From Paenisporosarcina quisquiliarum (GTDB taxonomy: Bacteria; Bacillota; Bacilli; Bacillales_A; Planococcaceae), in assembly GCF_027563315.1 (NCBI RefSeq), contig NZ_JAMKBJ010000004.1, positions 186,001 through 250,000 on the forward strand: a stretch of 64,000 bases of DNA, given 5' to 3'. The notes under the pieces were generated by a model. That model was not told the DNA's origin. It saw only the letters and a program-made list of their open reading frames with translations, and searched no databases. Shown one piece after another: positions 42,814 through 51,500 of the stretch. Every line of letters begins with the position of its first letter. Within the stretch, counting starts at the first letter, position 1. The position numbers were made by a program, and so were the translations under genes.

Positions 42814-43402
42814 ATCGTCTTCCCTCTACATCGATTGACTTTTGTATTTCTTTACCTAAAGCTTTGAAATTCTCGATGATTTCGTATTCAATTAAATCTC
42901 CTATTAGAACATTATCCTCATTCTGAAGTGCTTCTTCTAAATTTTTGAGTATTCCCTGCATTTCATTTGAAACTTTTACATACCCCCCCCAATTTAAAGG
43001 CTTTACTGTAGAGTCTCCAATCAATAAAATCATGTCAGAAAGCCATTGTAAACCATCTAAAAGTTGACTGAATCGACTCCATGAATCAGAGTTTGGATTA
43101 TCGTAAAATTCTTCTGCAAGGGTTCCAAGCTCAGGGTTTGCACGAATGATGTAATCCTCTGCTGATAGAAGAATGTCATTTACAAACTCTATTACCGTTT
43201 GTGCAAAAACCTCGATACGACCTATCTCATTGATATATTGATTTAGATAGTCTTCATGACTTTCAAGCACCTCTATTCCATCGGCAATGAAATAACTAAA
43301 AATATAGTCTTTACTAAGCAACTCATTAATTATTTGAATTATATTCTCTGGTAATAGTTTATTGTCGAATTTTAATTTTTTTTGTTGAAAAATAATTTCC
43401 AC
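42800..43402 (-). CDS. Unrecognised protein coupled to maf
   Basis: A 200-residue acidic, mostly helical protein with no signal peptide or membrane helix. I do not recognise the family. Features: a beta-like start (MEIIFQQKKLKFD), helix-rich middle with EVFAQTVIEFVNDILLSAEDYI, WSRFSQLLDGLQWLSD, and a conserved-looking WGGYV. Its end overlaps the maf start by 14 nt, and its -10 SigD box is shared, so it probably acts with Maf: perhaps a chaperone or a partner of flagellin/Maf. GTG start with GGAGG. Confidence 0.8.
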   Translation of the reverse strand: MEIIFQQKKLKFDNKLLPENIIQIINELLSKDYIFSYFIADGIEVLESHEDYLNQYINEIGRIEVFAQTVIEFVNDILLSAEDYIIRANPELGTLAEEFYDNPNSDSWSRFSQLLDGLQWLSDMILLIGDSTVKPLNWGGYVKVSNEMQGILKNLEEALQNEDNVLIGDLIEYEIIENFKALGKEIQKSIDVEGRRYDLS

Positions 43403-43459
43403 TATTGTAGTCCTCCGGATTAGCTATTTAATAAAATCTTAACATACTCCTATGTGTAA

Positions 43460-43486
43460 ATATCGGCATCAAACCTATAATTGAAT
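43460..43486 (-). promoter_or_regulatory. Probable SigD promoter of the orf200-maf operon
   Basis: Minus strand GCCGATAT (perfect -10 octamer) about 60 nt before the orf200 start. The -35, at 15-nt spacing, reads ATTC and is poor. Co-expression with flagellin would make biological sense. Confidence 0.55.
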
Positions 43487-43609
43487 TATAGTACTAAATA
43501 GATTTTATAATGAGGTTATTTTTACGGGGGGAATCACTGACATAGACAATTACACTCTTAAAACTATTTTCTTCCACACGCATCAATGGTTACATATACC
43601 ATTAAATTT

Positions 43610-43642
43610 AAAAGAGACTCCCAATTTTCGGGAGCCTCTTTT
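43610..43642 (-). terminator. Terminator after hag
   Basis: Minus strand AAAAGAGGCTCCC / GGGAGTCTCTTTT (one G-T pair) with a 7-nt loop, in an A/T-rich frame; 14 nt after the hag stop. Confidence 0.9.
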
Positions 43643-43655
43643 GTTAAGCAATCAA

Positions 43656-44423
43656 TTAACGAAGAAGTTGTAGTACTCCCTGTGGTTGTTGATTTGCTTG
43701 AGCTAACATAGCTTGAGCTGCTTGAGCAAGAATAGAGTTCTTTGTTTGTTGCATCATTTCTTTTGCCATATCAACATCACGGATACGAGATTCCGCAGCT
43801 GTTAAGTTTTCTGATGTTGCACCTAGATTATTAATGGTATGTTCTAATCTGTTTTGTTGAGCTCCAAGTGTTGATCTTTTCGTATTAATAGTATCAATTG
43901 CAGTTTCAATTCCTGATGTTGTTGACCCACTGTTCAACGCTAGGGCAACTTGTGCTACTCCAACTGCAAAAACATCTTGATCACTATCACTAACTACAAT
44001 ATCAATAGCACCTGAGAACACTTTTGTTCCATTAAACTCTGTTTTTGTAATGATTTTATCAATTTCTGCTCCAAGTTCTTTCATCTCAAGTTCAAGATTA
44101 TCAACGTCTGTTCCACTATTTGTTTCATTTGCTTTCTGAACGGATAACTCTTTCATACGAACCAGCATATCACTTACTTCGTTAAGTGCACCTTCTGCTG
44201 TTTGAATGAATGAAATCCCATCTTGAGCATTACGTGAAGCTTGTTCTAATCCTCGAATTTGGCCACGCATTTTTTCTGAAATCGATAAGCCGGCCGCATC
44301 ATCTGCTGCACTATTAATACGAAGACCTGAAGATAATTTCTCCATGTTTTTCATCTGTGCATTGTTTGCGTTGCCCAATTGACGATGAGTGTTAAGTGCT
44401 GCGATATTGTGGTTAATTCTCAT
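43656..44423 (-). CDS. hag: Flagellin (Hag)
   Basis: A 255-residue flagellin made almost only of the conserved N- and C-terminal helical D0/D1 domains: MRINHNIAALNTHRQLGNAN, KLSSGLRINSAADDAAGLSISEKMRGQIRG (partly quoted), and the end ANQQPQGVLQLLR. The variable middle is only ~50 residues, so there are no D2/D3 domains. ATG at 44423 follows ACGGAGG; the longer in-frame reading is the leader. Transcribed from the SigD promoter at 44501, with a CsrA-site hairpin in the leader. It is flanked by csrA and the glycosylation island, suggesting it is the sugar acceptor. Confidence 0.96.
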   Translation of the reverse strand: MRINHNIAALNTHRQLGNANNAQMKNMEKLSSGLRINSAADDAAGLSISEKMRGQIRGLEQASRNAQDGISFIQTAEGALNEVSDMLVRMKELSVQKANETNSGTDVDNLELEMKELGAEIDKIITKTEFNGTKVFSGAIDIVVSDSDQDVFAVGVAQVALALNSGSTTSGIETAIDTINTKRSTLGAQQNRLEHTINNLGATSENLTAAESRIRDVDMAKEMMQQTKNSILAQAAQAMLAQANQQPQGVLQLLR

Positions 44424-44428
44424 TTTCC

Positions 44429-44485
44429 TATTACCTCCGTGTAATAAAGTTTTTTGTTTGTGCAAGTGTCCAAATCCGTTTGGAC
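44429..44485 (-). promoter_or_regulatory. Predicted CsrA binding sites in the hag leader
   Basis: The hag leader RNA has a perfect 7-bp hairpin GTCCAAA-CGGA-TTTGGAC (44468-44485) that shows GGA in its loop, the high-affinity CsrA form. A second GGA lies in the ribosome site (ACACGGAGG, about 44431-44440). Two such sites, one in the Shine-Dalgarno, are the known way CsrA blocks hag translation in B. subtilis. Confidence 0.75.
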
Positions 44486-44500
44486 TAGCTTACAGTATTT

Positions 44501-44527
44501 ATATCGGAGCTAGATTTAAAATGTTTA
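44501..44527 (-). promoter_or_regulatory. SigD promoter of hag
   Basis: Minus strand TAAA, 15 nt, TCCGATAT: one mismatch from the SigD consensus, about 80 nt before the hag ATG. Confidence 0.93.
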
Positions 44528-44569
44528 GCGCTTTTTGAGAATATTTCTATAAAATTTCAAAAAAATAAA

Positions 44570-44592
44570 AAGCCTGCTAATATCGCAGGCTT
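44570..44592 (-). terminator. Terminator after csrA
   Basis: Minus strand AAGCCTGC / GCAGGCTT, 7-nt loop, then TTTATTTTTTT. It separates fliW-csrA from the hag transcript. Confidence 0.9.
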
Positions 44593-44603
44593 AACCTATA
44601 AAC

Positions 44604-44825
44604 TCATTTCTTCATATTCAAGAAATCACTCAAGTTGATGACATTTGAAGTCGCTCGTCTATTCTCTTCTTGAATCTCTAAATAAACTTCCTTCCGGTGA
44701 ATAGAAATCTGTTTTGGTGCTTTTATTCCGAGTTTCACTGTTTCCCCTTCAATAGCAGTTACGAAGATTTCAATGTCGTCATTAATAATGATGGATTCGC
44801 CTTTTTTTCTTCCAAGCACTAACAT
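44604..44825 (-). CDS. csrA: CsrA translational repressor
   Basis: A 73-residue Csr[43 protein letters not shown], with the RNA-binding Arg44 kept. It blocks flagellin translation until FliW, released when flagellin is used up, binds CsrA. It starts just 3 nt after fliW and lies immediately upstream of hag, its known target. Confidence 0.97.
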   Translation of the reverse strand: MLVLGRKKGESIIINDDIEIFVTAIEGETVKLGIKAPKQISIHRKEVYLEIQEENRRATSNVINLSDFLNMKK

Positions 44826-44828
44826 CTG

Positions 44829-45278
44829 CTACACCTGCCTTCCTTCAGCATCTTGAAATAAAGGCTGCTTAATTAGATAGTCTTTGTTATCTAAAACAAT
44901 TTGCATGCCAAGTTGTTTTTTGTTATTTATGACAAGTGGTGCTTTTAAGTTAGTGGTCGCATCCTTAATTTCACCTTTTGCTGTAACCGTTGTTAAGACG
45001 ATTGCATCAGTAGGCTTATTTAACTCAAGTCTATCTACCATTTGTTCTTCTAGTTTGATATCATATTCCTTGAAAAATGAGAAGGGATCTACCAAAAAGA
45101 AGTTCACTTCTTTTTCCTCTATCGATTGCAGGAAAAAGAATGGGGATTCCCCTTTTTCATCTGCCGGCAATAATGCATATTTTTTATATTCTTCAAATCC
45201 TGGAATGCCTTTATTAAATGTAATGATACTGCTGTCTGCTACTTCTATCTCACCAAAACGGGCTGCTTGAATTTTCAT
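44829..45278 (-). CDS. fliW: FliW flagellin homeostasis factor
   Basis: A 149-residue FliW: FNKGIPGFEEYKKYALLP near the start and the FFFLQSIEEKEVNFFLVDPF stretch. FliW binds either flagellin or CsrA and so couples flagellin secretion to its translation. First gene of the fliW-csrA operon; the RBS is AAAGGAG. Confidence 0.96.
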   Translation of the reverse strand: MKIQAARFGEIEVADSSIITFNKGIPGFEEYKKYALLPADEKGESPFFFLQSIEEKEVNFFLVDPFSFFKEYDIKLEEQMVDRLELNKPTDAIVLTTVTAKGEIKDATTNLKAPLVINNKKQLGMQIVLDNKDYLIKQPLFQDAEGRQV

Positions 45279-45408
45279 ATATGGCTCCTTTCACCTTGTA
45301 AAGATTTACTATTTAAATCTATTTTTACACAAATTCGTTTCACTAGACAGGAAAACTATTTTTTGATGGGTTTTTACTGAGGGAAGAATCATTAAGCCAT
45401 AAAAATAA

Positions 45409-45443
45409 AAAAGGCATAATTCTCAGAGTGAATTACGCCTTTT
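45409..45443 (-). terminator. Terminator after the ABC transporter operon
   Basis: Minus strand AAAGGCGTAATTC / GAATTATGCCTTT (one G-T pair) followed by TTTATTTTTA. The nearest upstream minus-strand gene is the ABC ATPase. Confidence 0.85.
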
Positions 45444-45532
45444 CGTAGATTTTATTTTATTGAAAAACCAATAATTATATTACTGAATTTCTTTAAACAT
45501 CGTATTACTCGGGAAATAGTTATAAACATTTC

Positions 45533-46441
45533 TCATCCTTCTTGATAATACATGGAATACAAATCACCTAATGTTACTTTCCCAAAGTTAACCTCTGTTA
45601 TGTGATTCGCTTTAAGAAACGCTAAAACATTCCCTAATTCCCCCGAACCATATCCCTGAACATCTATGAGCGTAGTGCCATTTGGCAAAGTTTGTACGTT
45701 TGTTTTTGGAAACTCTTTTAAAAAGTTCTCTTTAAGCGTGTCTGTTACATCTGTTACTCGAACAGTTGTGATTTCTCTTACATCAAACCCTGGAGAAATG
45801 TCATTGACCTGAATTAACTCTCCATTTTTCATAAAGAAAATGCGATCCGCATATTTCTCTAGATTTTCTAATAAATGTGAAGCTACGATAACTGTTTTTC
45901 CCTCAGACTTCTTTTTAACGAGAATTTGCGAAATAAGTTCGACATGTGTAGGATCCAACCCGTTCATCACTTCATCCATTAACATGACTTGAGTGTCTGA
46001 TACGATTTGCATCGCAAAACATAACCGCTGGCGCATCCCTAAAGAATACGTTCCTGTATTTTTATTTATATAGGATGACATTCCAAGTTCTTTTATTGTT
46101 TCGTCAATTAATTTCGGCTGACTATTCCACATGGAGGAATAGATTTTCAAATGCTCTTTTCCGGAAATTTGATTATATAGGTCACTTTGATCTGGCATCA
46201 TGGATACTAGTTGATGAATTTTCACTTCATTCTTTTTATTTGTATATTCTAGCTCATCATTTAAAATGACTTTCCCGCTATTAGGATTAATATAGTTCAT
46301 GATGACATTCATAAGCGTTGATTTCCCTGTGCCATTTGGAGCAACCAGACCAATAATTTCTCCTGAATGGAACATCACAGAAACATCTTTTAACACGTCT
46401 CTTCCTGAAAAGCGAACACCAATATTTTTTAATTCCATCAT
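45533..46441 (-). CDS. ABC transporter ATP-binding protein
   Basis: A 302-residue ATPase: Walker A APNGTGKST (34-42), a signature reading SLGMRQ in place of LSGGQ (133-138), Walker B VMLMDE (152-157). This variation is common in ABC-2-type exporters. Residues 220-302 form an extra C-terminal domain like that of antibiotic or bacteriocin exporters. It lies after two permease genes with which it must pair. Substrate unknown. Confidence 0.88.
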   Translation of the reverse strand: MMELKNIGVRFSGRDVLKDVSVMFHSGEIIGLVAPNGTGKSTLMNVIMNYINPNSGKVILNDELEYTNKKNEVKIHQLVSMMPDQSDLYNQISGKEHLKIYSSMWNSQPKLIDETIKELGMSSYINKNTGTYSLGMRQRLCFAMQIVSDTQVMLMDEVMNGLDPTHVELISQILVKKKSEGKTVIVASHLLENLEKYADRIFFMKNGELIQVNDISPGFDVREITTVRVTDVTDTLKENFLKEFPKTNVQTLPNGTTLIDVQGYGSGELGNVLAFLKANHITEVNFGKVTLGDLYSMYYQEG

Positions 46442-46464
46442 ATCTTCTCACCATCCTTATCAAA

Positions 46465-47658
46465 CTAAAGTAGTTTAAACTTTCTATGATTACTGATTAA
46501 GAAAGTGAAGAACAGAAAAATACCTGTACATAACCCCATTACGAAGAGTCCGTTTACAATTGTCAGTGCTTCGGAATTATACAGATAGTTCCGATACCCC
46601 GAAAGTACCTGACCTACCTGAACATAACTCGTCGGATACCACTGGACATCCCAAAAGATTCCGTTCCCTCTGCCAAAGTAAGTAAGTTCTCCAATAACAA
46701 AAGCGCAACCTACTAATAAATTGGCAAACTCGTTTTTTAACGTCACACTCGCAAGTAGGAGCAAGGAAATCATAAATAAAAACCAAAAAATCATGATCAG
46801 CATGTTTTGTAATATATATTCACCTAGCAGTATATTTGAAAATGTTTTTTCAGCAGAAAAATAAATGGGAACCGGTAAATTAAAATCACCAAATCCACTT
46901 TGTATACCAATAATCAATAAACCAACAGAAAGCGGAACTAATGCACCGATGCTTCCTATTAAGGATACTGCGCCTTTAACAATTAACTTTTTCCAATCTG
47001 AAAGTGGTAGGCCTTGTAACAACGTTGGATATCGTCGATCCTTCAACACAATATCCACCGTGAAAAATATACAACTTACAATGAGAATGAACGGCAGATA
47101 AGAGTGCAATAGACGTTGTAATGTTTGCAGTGCTGTTCTTTCTTCGAAAACATTTATGGATAGTTTTGAATTTCCCTCTGCATAGCCTTTGTAACGACTT
47201 GCAGAATATAAATATGCATAGTGTCCATCCATCGTTGCATAATTATTTCCGAACGTATAATACCGCGGATGATAAAATAGGACACCATTTCCCCTGGTAA
47301 AAATCATCTTGTCGGAGTACCCATACCACTTATTAGTAGCTTCAGCGTACTCTTTCAAATCGTTCTGTTTGATCGCGTCTAATCTGCCTTTATCATAAAC
47401 ATTCCATTCAGGAAATATGGCGGCAGCAAAACGCGTAAAATGATGCGTCCCGTCATTAATCACAACAGTATTCAGAAATTCTTCTCTCGTCAAAAACCGT
47501 GCCTCAATTTCACTTTCATCCACTTTTTCAATAGGGTCATATGTTGGAGCAATTTTTAGTGCGTAATAACAGGAGAAGAAAAGTAGAAGGACATAAATTG
47601 CGATATTCTTCTTATTCGTAATAAATTGATAGAATTCAAACTTATAATACGGCCACAT
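46465..47658 (-). CDS. ABC-2 type transporter permease (unknown substrate)
   Basis: A 397-residue membrane protein: an N-terminal helix (about 15-32), a ~150-residue extracytoplasmic domain rich in aromatic residues (YFGNNYATMDGHYAYLYSA in part), then five to six helices. This layout, with one anchor helix and a large outer domain, fits ABC-2 permeases of the LanFEG/YydJ or bacitracin-type kind only loosely. It is the middle gene of a three-gene operon. Confidence 0.78.
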   Translation of the reverse strand: MWPYYKFEFYQFITNKKNIAIYVLLLFFSCYYALKIAPTYDPIEKVDESEIEARFLTREEFLNTVVINDGTHHFTRFAAAIFPEWNVYDKGRLDAIKQNDLKEYAEATNKWYGYSDKMIFTRGNGVLFYHPRYYTFGNNYATMDGHYAYLYSASRYKGYAEGNSKLSINVFEERTALQTLQRLLHSYLPFILIVSCIFFTVDIVLKDRRYPTLLQGLPLSDWKKLIVKGAVSLIGSIGALVPLSVGLLIIGIQSGFGDFNLPVPIYFSAEKTFSNILLGEYILQNMLIMIFWFLFMISLLLLASVTLKNEFANLLVGCAFVIGELTYFGRGNGIFWDVQWYPTSYVQVGQVLSGYRNYLYNSEALTIVNGLFVMGLCTGIFLFFTFLISNHRKFKLL

Positions 47659-47670
47659 GTTCTCACTCCC

Positions 47671-48789
47671 CTATATCTTTTTTAGTTTCCCAGTAGTCAG
47701 GAAGTACTTTACAGCGACTACCATTATGGCAATACTCATCCCGATATATATAAGTCCATGTGTGCTGTTTAAGTCGACTGGATTTTCAAACTCCAGTGTC
47801 TGGCCATTCAATATACTGGTGAAATTCATGTAGTTGAATGGATTAAACGGAACAAGATTCATCATGTTTGGAAATAACATCGGCAAAATAAATAATAACA
47901 ATTCAACGAACAACGTTAAGTACATATTCTTCAATAGGACATTTAATATTACGGATAGCAGTATGGTGAAAATGGCAATTAAAATCATATAAAGGATAGA
48001 TAAACCTAGAAACTTGTATATTGGATAAACTTTAAAAACACCATCAAAGATCGCTATAGGATACGAAGGGTTTCCTAGTCCTTGAAAATAAATTAACGGC
48101 AGGCTGCAAACAAATAACTCCAGAAGAATTACACCTACAATAAGCATGGATGAGATACATTTACCTAAAACATACTTATCAAAAGATATAGGATACCCTT
48201 TAATTAAAGACGTATGGCGGAAATCTTCTATCATGATTCCACATGAATAAATACTGATAAAAATAAACCAAACAGAACCTAATATACCGAATAAATAGGC
48301 CAAAAATTGATAGAAGGATAGGGAATTCGTGGTTAATGACAATCCTGTTTTCTTTATGTATTGATAAAATACACGATCAAATTCATTTTCTATTCTTGAG
48401 GGCAGATAGCTCGCAACCCCATCAAATCCCTCCAGGTCAAATGAGTTCGCTCTTAAACGCGCAAGTTCTATCGCCGCATCCAAAAATAATTCTGGCCGAT
48501 CCATTTTCAGTGACATACTTTGCGTAGATATTAATCTTTGCTGAAGCACTAAGTTTTTATATAAATCGCTACCATTTCCACGATCAGTAGCGTCTACATT
48601 TTGAAACTTACTCAACGCTGAAGAGACCGATTGAAACTCTCCCGACTTTTCTTTAATCGGGTTTCCTAAATCTTCGGTTTTCACAAAGAACATTAAGCTC
48701 AAAACAAATGCTCCTACGAAAATAAAAGCAAAGATATTCTTTTTATTGGATTTCTCTAAAATAAAAAAGGTCTTTAAAATATTCCACAT
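47671..48789 (-). CDS. ABC-2 type transporter permease (unknown substrate)
   Basis: A 372-residue membrane protein with the same plan as the next gene: helix 1 (about 17-37), ~120-residue outer domain, then about five helices. The two permeases are distant paralogues and should form a heterodimer with the ATPase at 45533. The ATG at 48789 has GGGGG 6 nt upstream and is preferred to one 6 nt earlier. First gene of the operon. Confidence 0.78.
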   Translation of the reverse strand: MWNILKTFFILEKSNKKNIFAFIFVGAFVLSLMFFVKTEDLGNPIKEKSGEFQSVSSALSKFQNVDATDRGNGSDLYKNLVLQQRLISTQSMSLKMDRPELFLDAAIELARLRANSFDLEGFDGVASYLPSRIENEFDRVFYQYIKKTGLSLTTNSLSFYQFLAYLFGILGSVWFIFISIYSCGIMIEDFRHTSLIKGYPISFDKYVLGKCISSMLIVGVILLELFVCSLPLIYFQGLGNPSYPIAIFDGVFKVYPIYKFLGLSILYMILIAIFTILLSVILNVLLKNMYLTLFVELLLFILPMLFPNMMNLVPFNPFNYMNFTSILNGQTLEFENPVDLNSTHGLIYIGMSIAIMVVAVKYFLTTGKLKKI

Positions 48790-49128
48790 AGGCATCCCCC
48801 AGCTAATAAAAAATCTTTTTCTAATCGTTGTGTAAAATTAAGTCATTACGAAAATGACTCAAATAAATAAAGATTCCTAACCTTATGTAATTCCGTCCCA
48901 AACTATGAGATATAGAATTCTAAACTAGAAAATTTTAACATAAAACCATGTGATATTCACCTAATTACTTTTTTGCAACCAAAGTTGTTTTTCCAACTAA
49001 CCATACGTTCAACCCAAAACATAAAAAAATCCCCCTTTAGACATACAAGTCTAAAGGGGGATTGCGTGAGTCTTTATTCAAAACCGTTTATCTTCAAGAG
49101 CACGGTCAAAATGTATCAGCTGAAATTT
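48790..49128. promoter_or_regulatory. Intergenic region with inverted repeat before the ABC operon
   Basis: 339 nt without a gene. It holds the glmS terminator (49029-49062), AT-rich DNA in which the ABC operon's promoter must lie, and a perfect inverted repeat AGTCATT-ACGAA-AATGACT (48841-48859) about 50 nt before the first permease gene, a possible operator or leader hairpin. I could not choose a clear -35/-10. Confidence 0.5.
49029..49062 (-). terminator. Terminator after glmS
   Basis: Minus strand ATCCCCCTTTAGAC / GTCTAAAGGGGGAT with a 6-nt loop and a run of T after it: a strong intrinsic terminator. Confidence 0.93.
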
Positions 49129-50931
49129 CTATTCAACTGTTACCGACTTAGCCAAGTTACGTGGTTTATCCACGTCACATTCGCGGTGAAGAGCAGCGTA
49201 ATAGCTGATTAACTGTAAAGGAATTACGGAAACTAATGGTGTTAACAATGGATGAACTTTTGGCAATACCAGTGTGTCGCCTTCTTCTTCCATGCCTTCC
49301 ATTGCAATGATACATGGGTTAGCTCCACGTGCTACTACTTCTTTTACGTTACCACGGATGTTCAAGCTTACTGCTTTTTGCGTCGCTAAAGCGAAGATTG
49401 GTGTACCGTCTTCAATTAGAGCGATCGTTCCGTGTTTCAATTCGCCACCAGCAAAGCCTTCAGCTTGGATGTACGAAATCTCTTTCAATTTCAATGCGCC
49501 TTCCATGCTGACACAGAAGTCTAAGTTACGACCGATGAAGAATGCGTTACGTGTAGTTGAAAGGAAGTCACGAGCAATTTGCTCCATTTCTTCTTTTGAA
49601 TCAACCATCGCTTGAATCGCATTTGCAACGATGCCTAGCTCTTGAACGATATCGAAATCTACTGAGCGCCCTGACTTTTTAGCCGCTACTGCTGCTGTAA
49701 GTGCTAGAACAGCGATTTGTGCTGTATAAGCCTTTGTAGACGCTACAGCGATTTCTGGGCCTGCATGTAATAACAACGTATGGTCTGCTTCACGAGAAAG
49801 CGTAGATCCTTGTACGTTCGTAACTGTTAATGTCGGGTGACCCAACTCTTTGATTTTCACTAATACTTGACGGCTATCTGCTGTTTCACCTGATTGTGTG
49901 ATGAACATGAACAATGGTTTTTCAGATAGTAACGGCATGTTGTAACCAAATTCACTTGAAATGTGAACTTCTACAGGAATGCCAGCGATTTTCTCGAAGT
50001 AATCTTTCCCAACTAAACCAGCATGGTAGCTAGTTCCTGCTGCGATGATATACATACGATCCGCTTCATTTAACGCAGTCAAGATTGCTTCATCGATTTC
50101 AAGCTCGCCTTGTTCGTTCTGGTAAGCTTGGATGATTTTACGCATAACTGCTGGTTGCTCGTCAATTTCTTTCAGCATGTAGTGAGGGTATGTGCCTTTT
50201 TCGATATCGCTCATATCCAATTCAGCTGTGTAAGCTTCACGTTCTACTACTTCGCCATCTAATTTTTGAATTTCAACCGATTCTTTTTTCACGATTACCA
50301 TTTCTTGATCATGAAGCTCAACGTATTGGTCAGTTACTTGTAACATCGCCATTGCGTCAGATGCCACAACGTTGAAGTCGTCACCAAGACCAACTAATAA
50401 CGGGCTCTTGTTTTTAGCTACATAGATTGTTTGTGCTTCTTCTGAATCCAATAACGCGATTGCGTATGAACCGTGCAATAAGCCAAGTGTATGACGGAAT
50501 GCTTCACCAGTCGTCATGCCATCGTTTGAGAATTTCTCAATCAACTGAACGATGACTTCTGTATCCGTGTCGGACTTCATTTCAACGCCAGGTAAATATT
50601 CTTTTTGAAGTAAGTGATAGTTTTCGATTACTCCGTTATGAACCAGTGTATAGCGACCTGATTCACTTTGGTGTGGATGGGCATTTAATTGATTTGGTAC
50701 CCCGTGAGTTGCCCAACGAGTGTGTCCAATACCAGTTTTTGCGTGGACATCATTTTCCACTGCTTGACGCAGGTCTGCAATGCGACCTTTTTCTTTGAAG
50801 ACCGTAACACCATCTTCATTACGAACAGCAATACCAGCTGAATCGTATCCACGGTATTCCAATTTTTCCAAACCTTTTAATAAAATTTCTTTTGAATCTA
50901 ACTCTCCAATGTATCCTACAATTCCGCACAT
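49129..50931 (-). CDS. glmS: Glutamine-fructose-6-phosphate aminotransferase GlmS
   Basis: A 600-residue enzyme: N-terminal class II amidotransferase domain with catalytic Cys2 (MCGIVGYIG) and two SIS domains ([26 protein letters not shown], ending [12 protein letters not shown]). It makes glucosamine-6-phosphate for cell-wall precursors. The RBS is GGAGG. Its mRNA leader is the glmS ribozyme (50995-51160), so its own product represses it. Unlike B. subtilis, it does not directly follow glmM. Confidence 0.98.
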   Translation of the reverse strand: MCGIVGYIGELDSKEILLKGLEKLEYRGYDSAGIAVRNEDGVTVFKEKGRIADLRQAVENDVHAKTGIGHTRWATHGVPNQLNAHPHQSESGRYTLVHNGVIENYHLLQKEYLPGVEMKSDTDTEVIVQLIEKFSNDGMTTGEAFRHTLGLLHGSYAIALLDSEEAQTIYVAKNKSPLLVGLGDDFNVVASDAMAMLQVTDQYVELHDQEMVIVKKESVEIQKLDGEVVEREAYTAELDMSDIEKGTYPHYMLKEIDEQPAVMRKIIQAYQNEQGELEIDEAILTALNEADRMYIIAAGTSYHAGLVGKDYFEKIAGIPVEVHISSEFGYNMPLLSEKPLFMFITQSGETADSRQVLVKIKELGHPTLTVTNVQGSTLSREADHTLLLHAGPEIAVASTKAYTAQIAVLALTAAVAAKKSGRSVDFDIVQELGIVANAIQAMVDSKEEMEQIARDFLSTTRNAFFIGRNLDFCVSMEGALKLKEISYIQAEGFAGGELKHGTIALIEDGTPIFALATQKAVSLNIRGNVKEVVARGANPCIIAMEGMEEEGDTLVLPKVHPLLTPLVSVIPLQLISYYAALHRECDVDKPRNLAKSVTVE

Positions 50932-50970
50932 AATTTAAAATCCTCCAATAATTTAATCAAATTAAAATAA

Positions 50971-50994
50971 GCGTCCCGCTAAGCGTGCAGACGC
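50971..50994 (-). other. Hairpin between glmS ribozyme and ribosome site
   Basis: Minus strand GCGTC-TGCA-CGCT-T-AGCG-G-GACGC: a nested GC-rich hairpin. It follows the ribozyme core and precedes the AT-rich stretch with GGAGG; no T run follows, so it is more likely a stability element than a terminator. Confidence 0.5.
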
Positions 50995-51160
50995 TATTCC
51001 TGTGCCCTCTTCTTCCTTTAATCGCAAAATCACTTCTGCGGTTTAAGAATCAGAATTACGACCGGGCATCGCGGCCGGGAGGTATCCGCCGAATCTTCGA
51101 TACTCCTCCTCCTCGTCTGCTGAAGATCCATTTCCGTCCGATTTCTTCAGCTCAGGCGCT
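50995..51160 (-). ncRNA. glmS ribozyme (GlcN6P-activated self-cleaving)
   Basis: The minus strand carries the glmS ribozyme landmarks: cleavage site A|GCGCC at 51160-51155, then the AGGAGTATCGAAGATTCGG strand, GCGGATACCTCCCGGCC, and the P4-type AAACCGCAG region. They match the B. subtilis ribozyme in order and spacing. Binding of glucosamine-6-phosphate triggers cleavage at the 5' end, and RNase J then degrades glmS mRNA. Confidence 0.95.
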
Positions 51161-51263
51161 ATCATTGTTTTCCGATTTTTTGACGTGCGTAAATTCGCTC
51201 CTTTTGCACGGGGACGTTTAAGTAGTCAGTTGTCAATGACTTACAGTTCACGTCAGCACACCT

Positions 51264-51292
51264 ATCATACTGAATTCACTTACATACGTCAA
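51264..51292 (-). promoter_or_regulatory. SigA promoter of glmS
   Basis: Minus strand TTGACG, 17 nt, TATGAT. The start site would fall near 51257, about 95 nt upstream of the ribozyme cleavage site. Confidence 0.85.
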
Positions 51293-51500
51293 TACAGTAC
51301 ATACCCACAATATATTCCAAAGAAACATGAATGGCTAATAAAGCAGCCCGTTAAAATTTACCATCCATTTTCCCGTGAATAAATAAGCGTTCTCTAGATT
51401 TTTATGAACAAATTTTCATCTAGTAATTTTCAAATTAAAAGTCCTCCATTTTCCAGGACATGCGGAGACAGGAGGAACTAGTGACGCAGAAATCTATTAA
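51293..51500. other. Intergenic stretch upstream of glmS promoter
   Basis: About 200 nt between the glmS promoter and the inverted-repeat element. No gene or clear signal is visible. Confidence 0.4.

Noticed and set aside
44884-45270. 128-codon plus-strand frame opposite fliW
   Set aside because: Complete shadow of fliW, which is certain.
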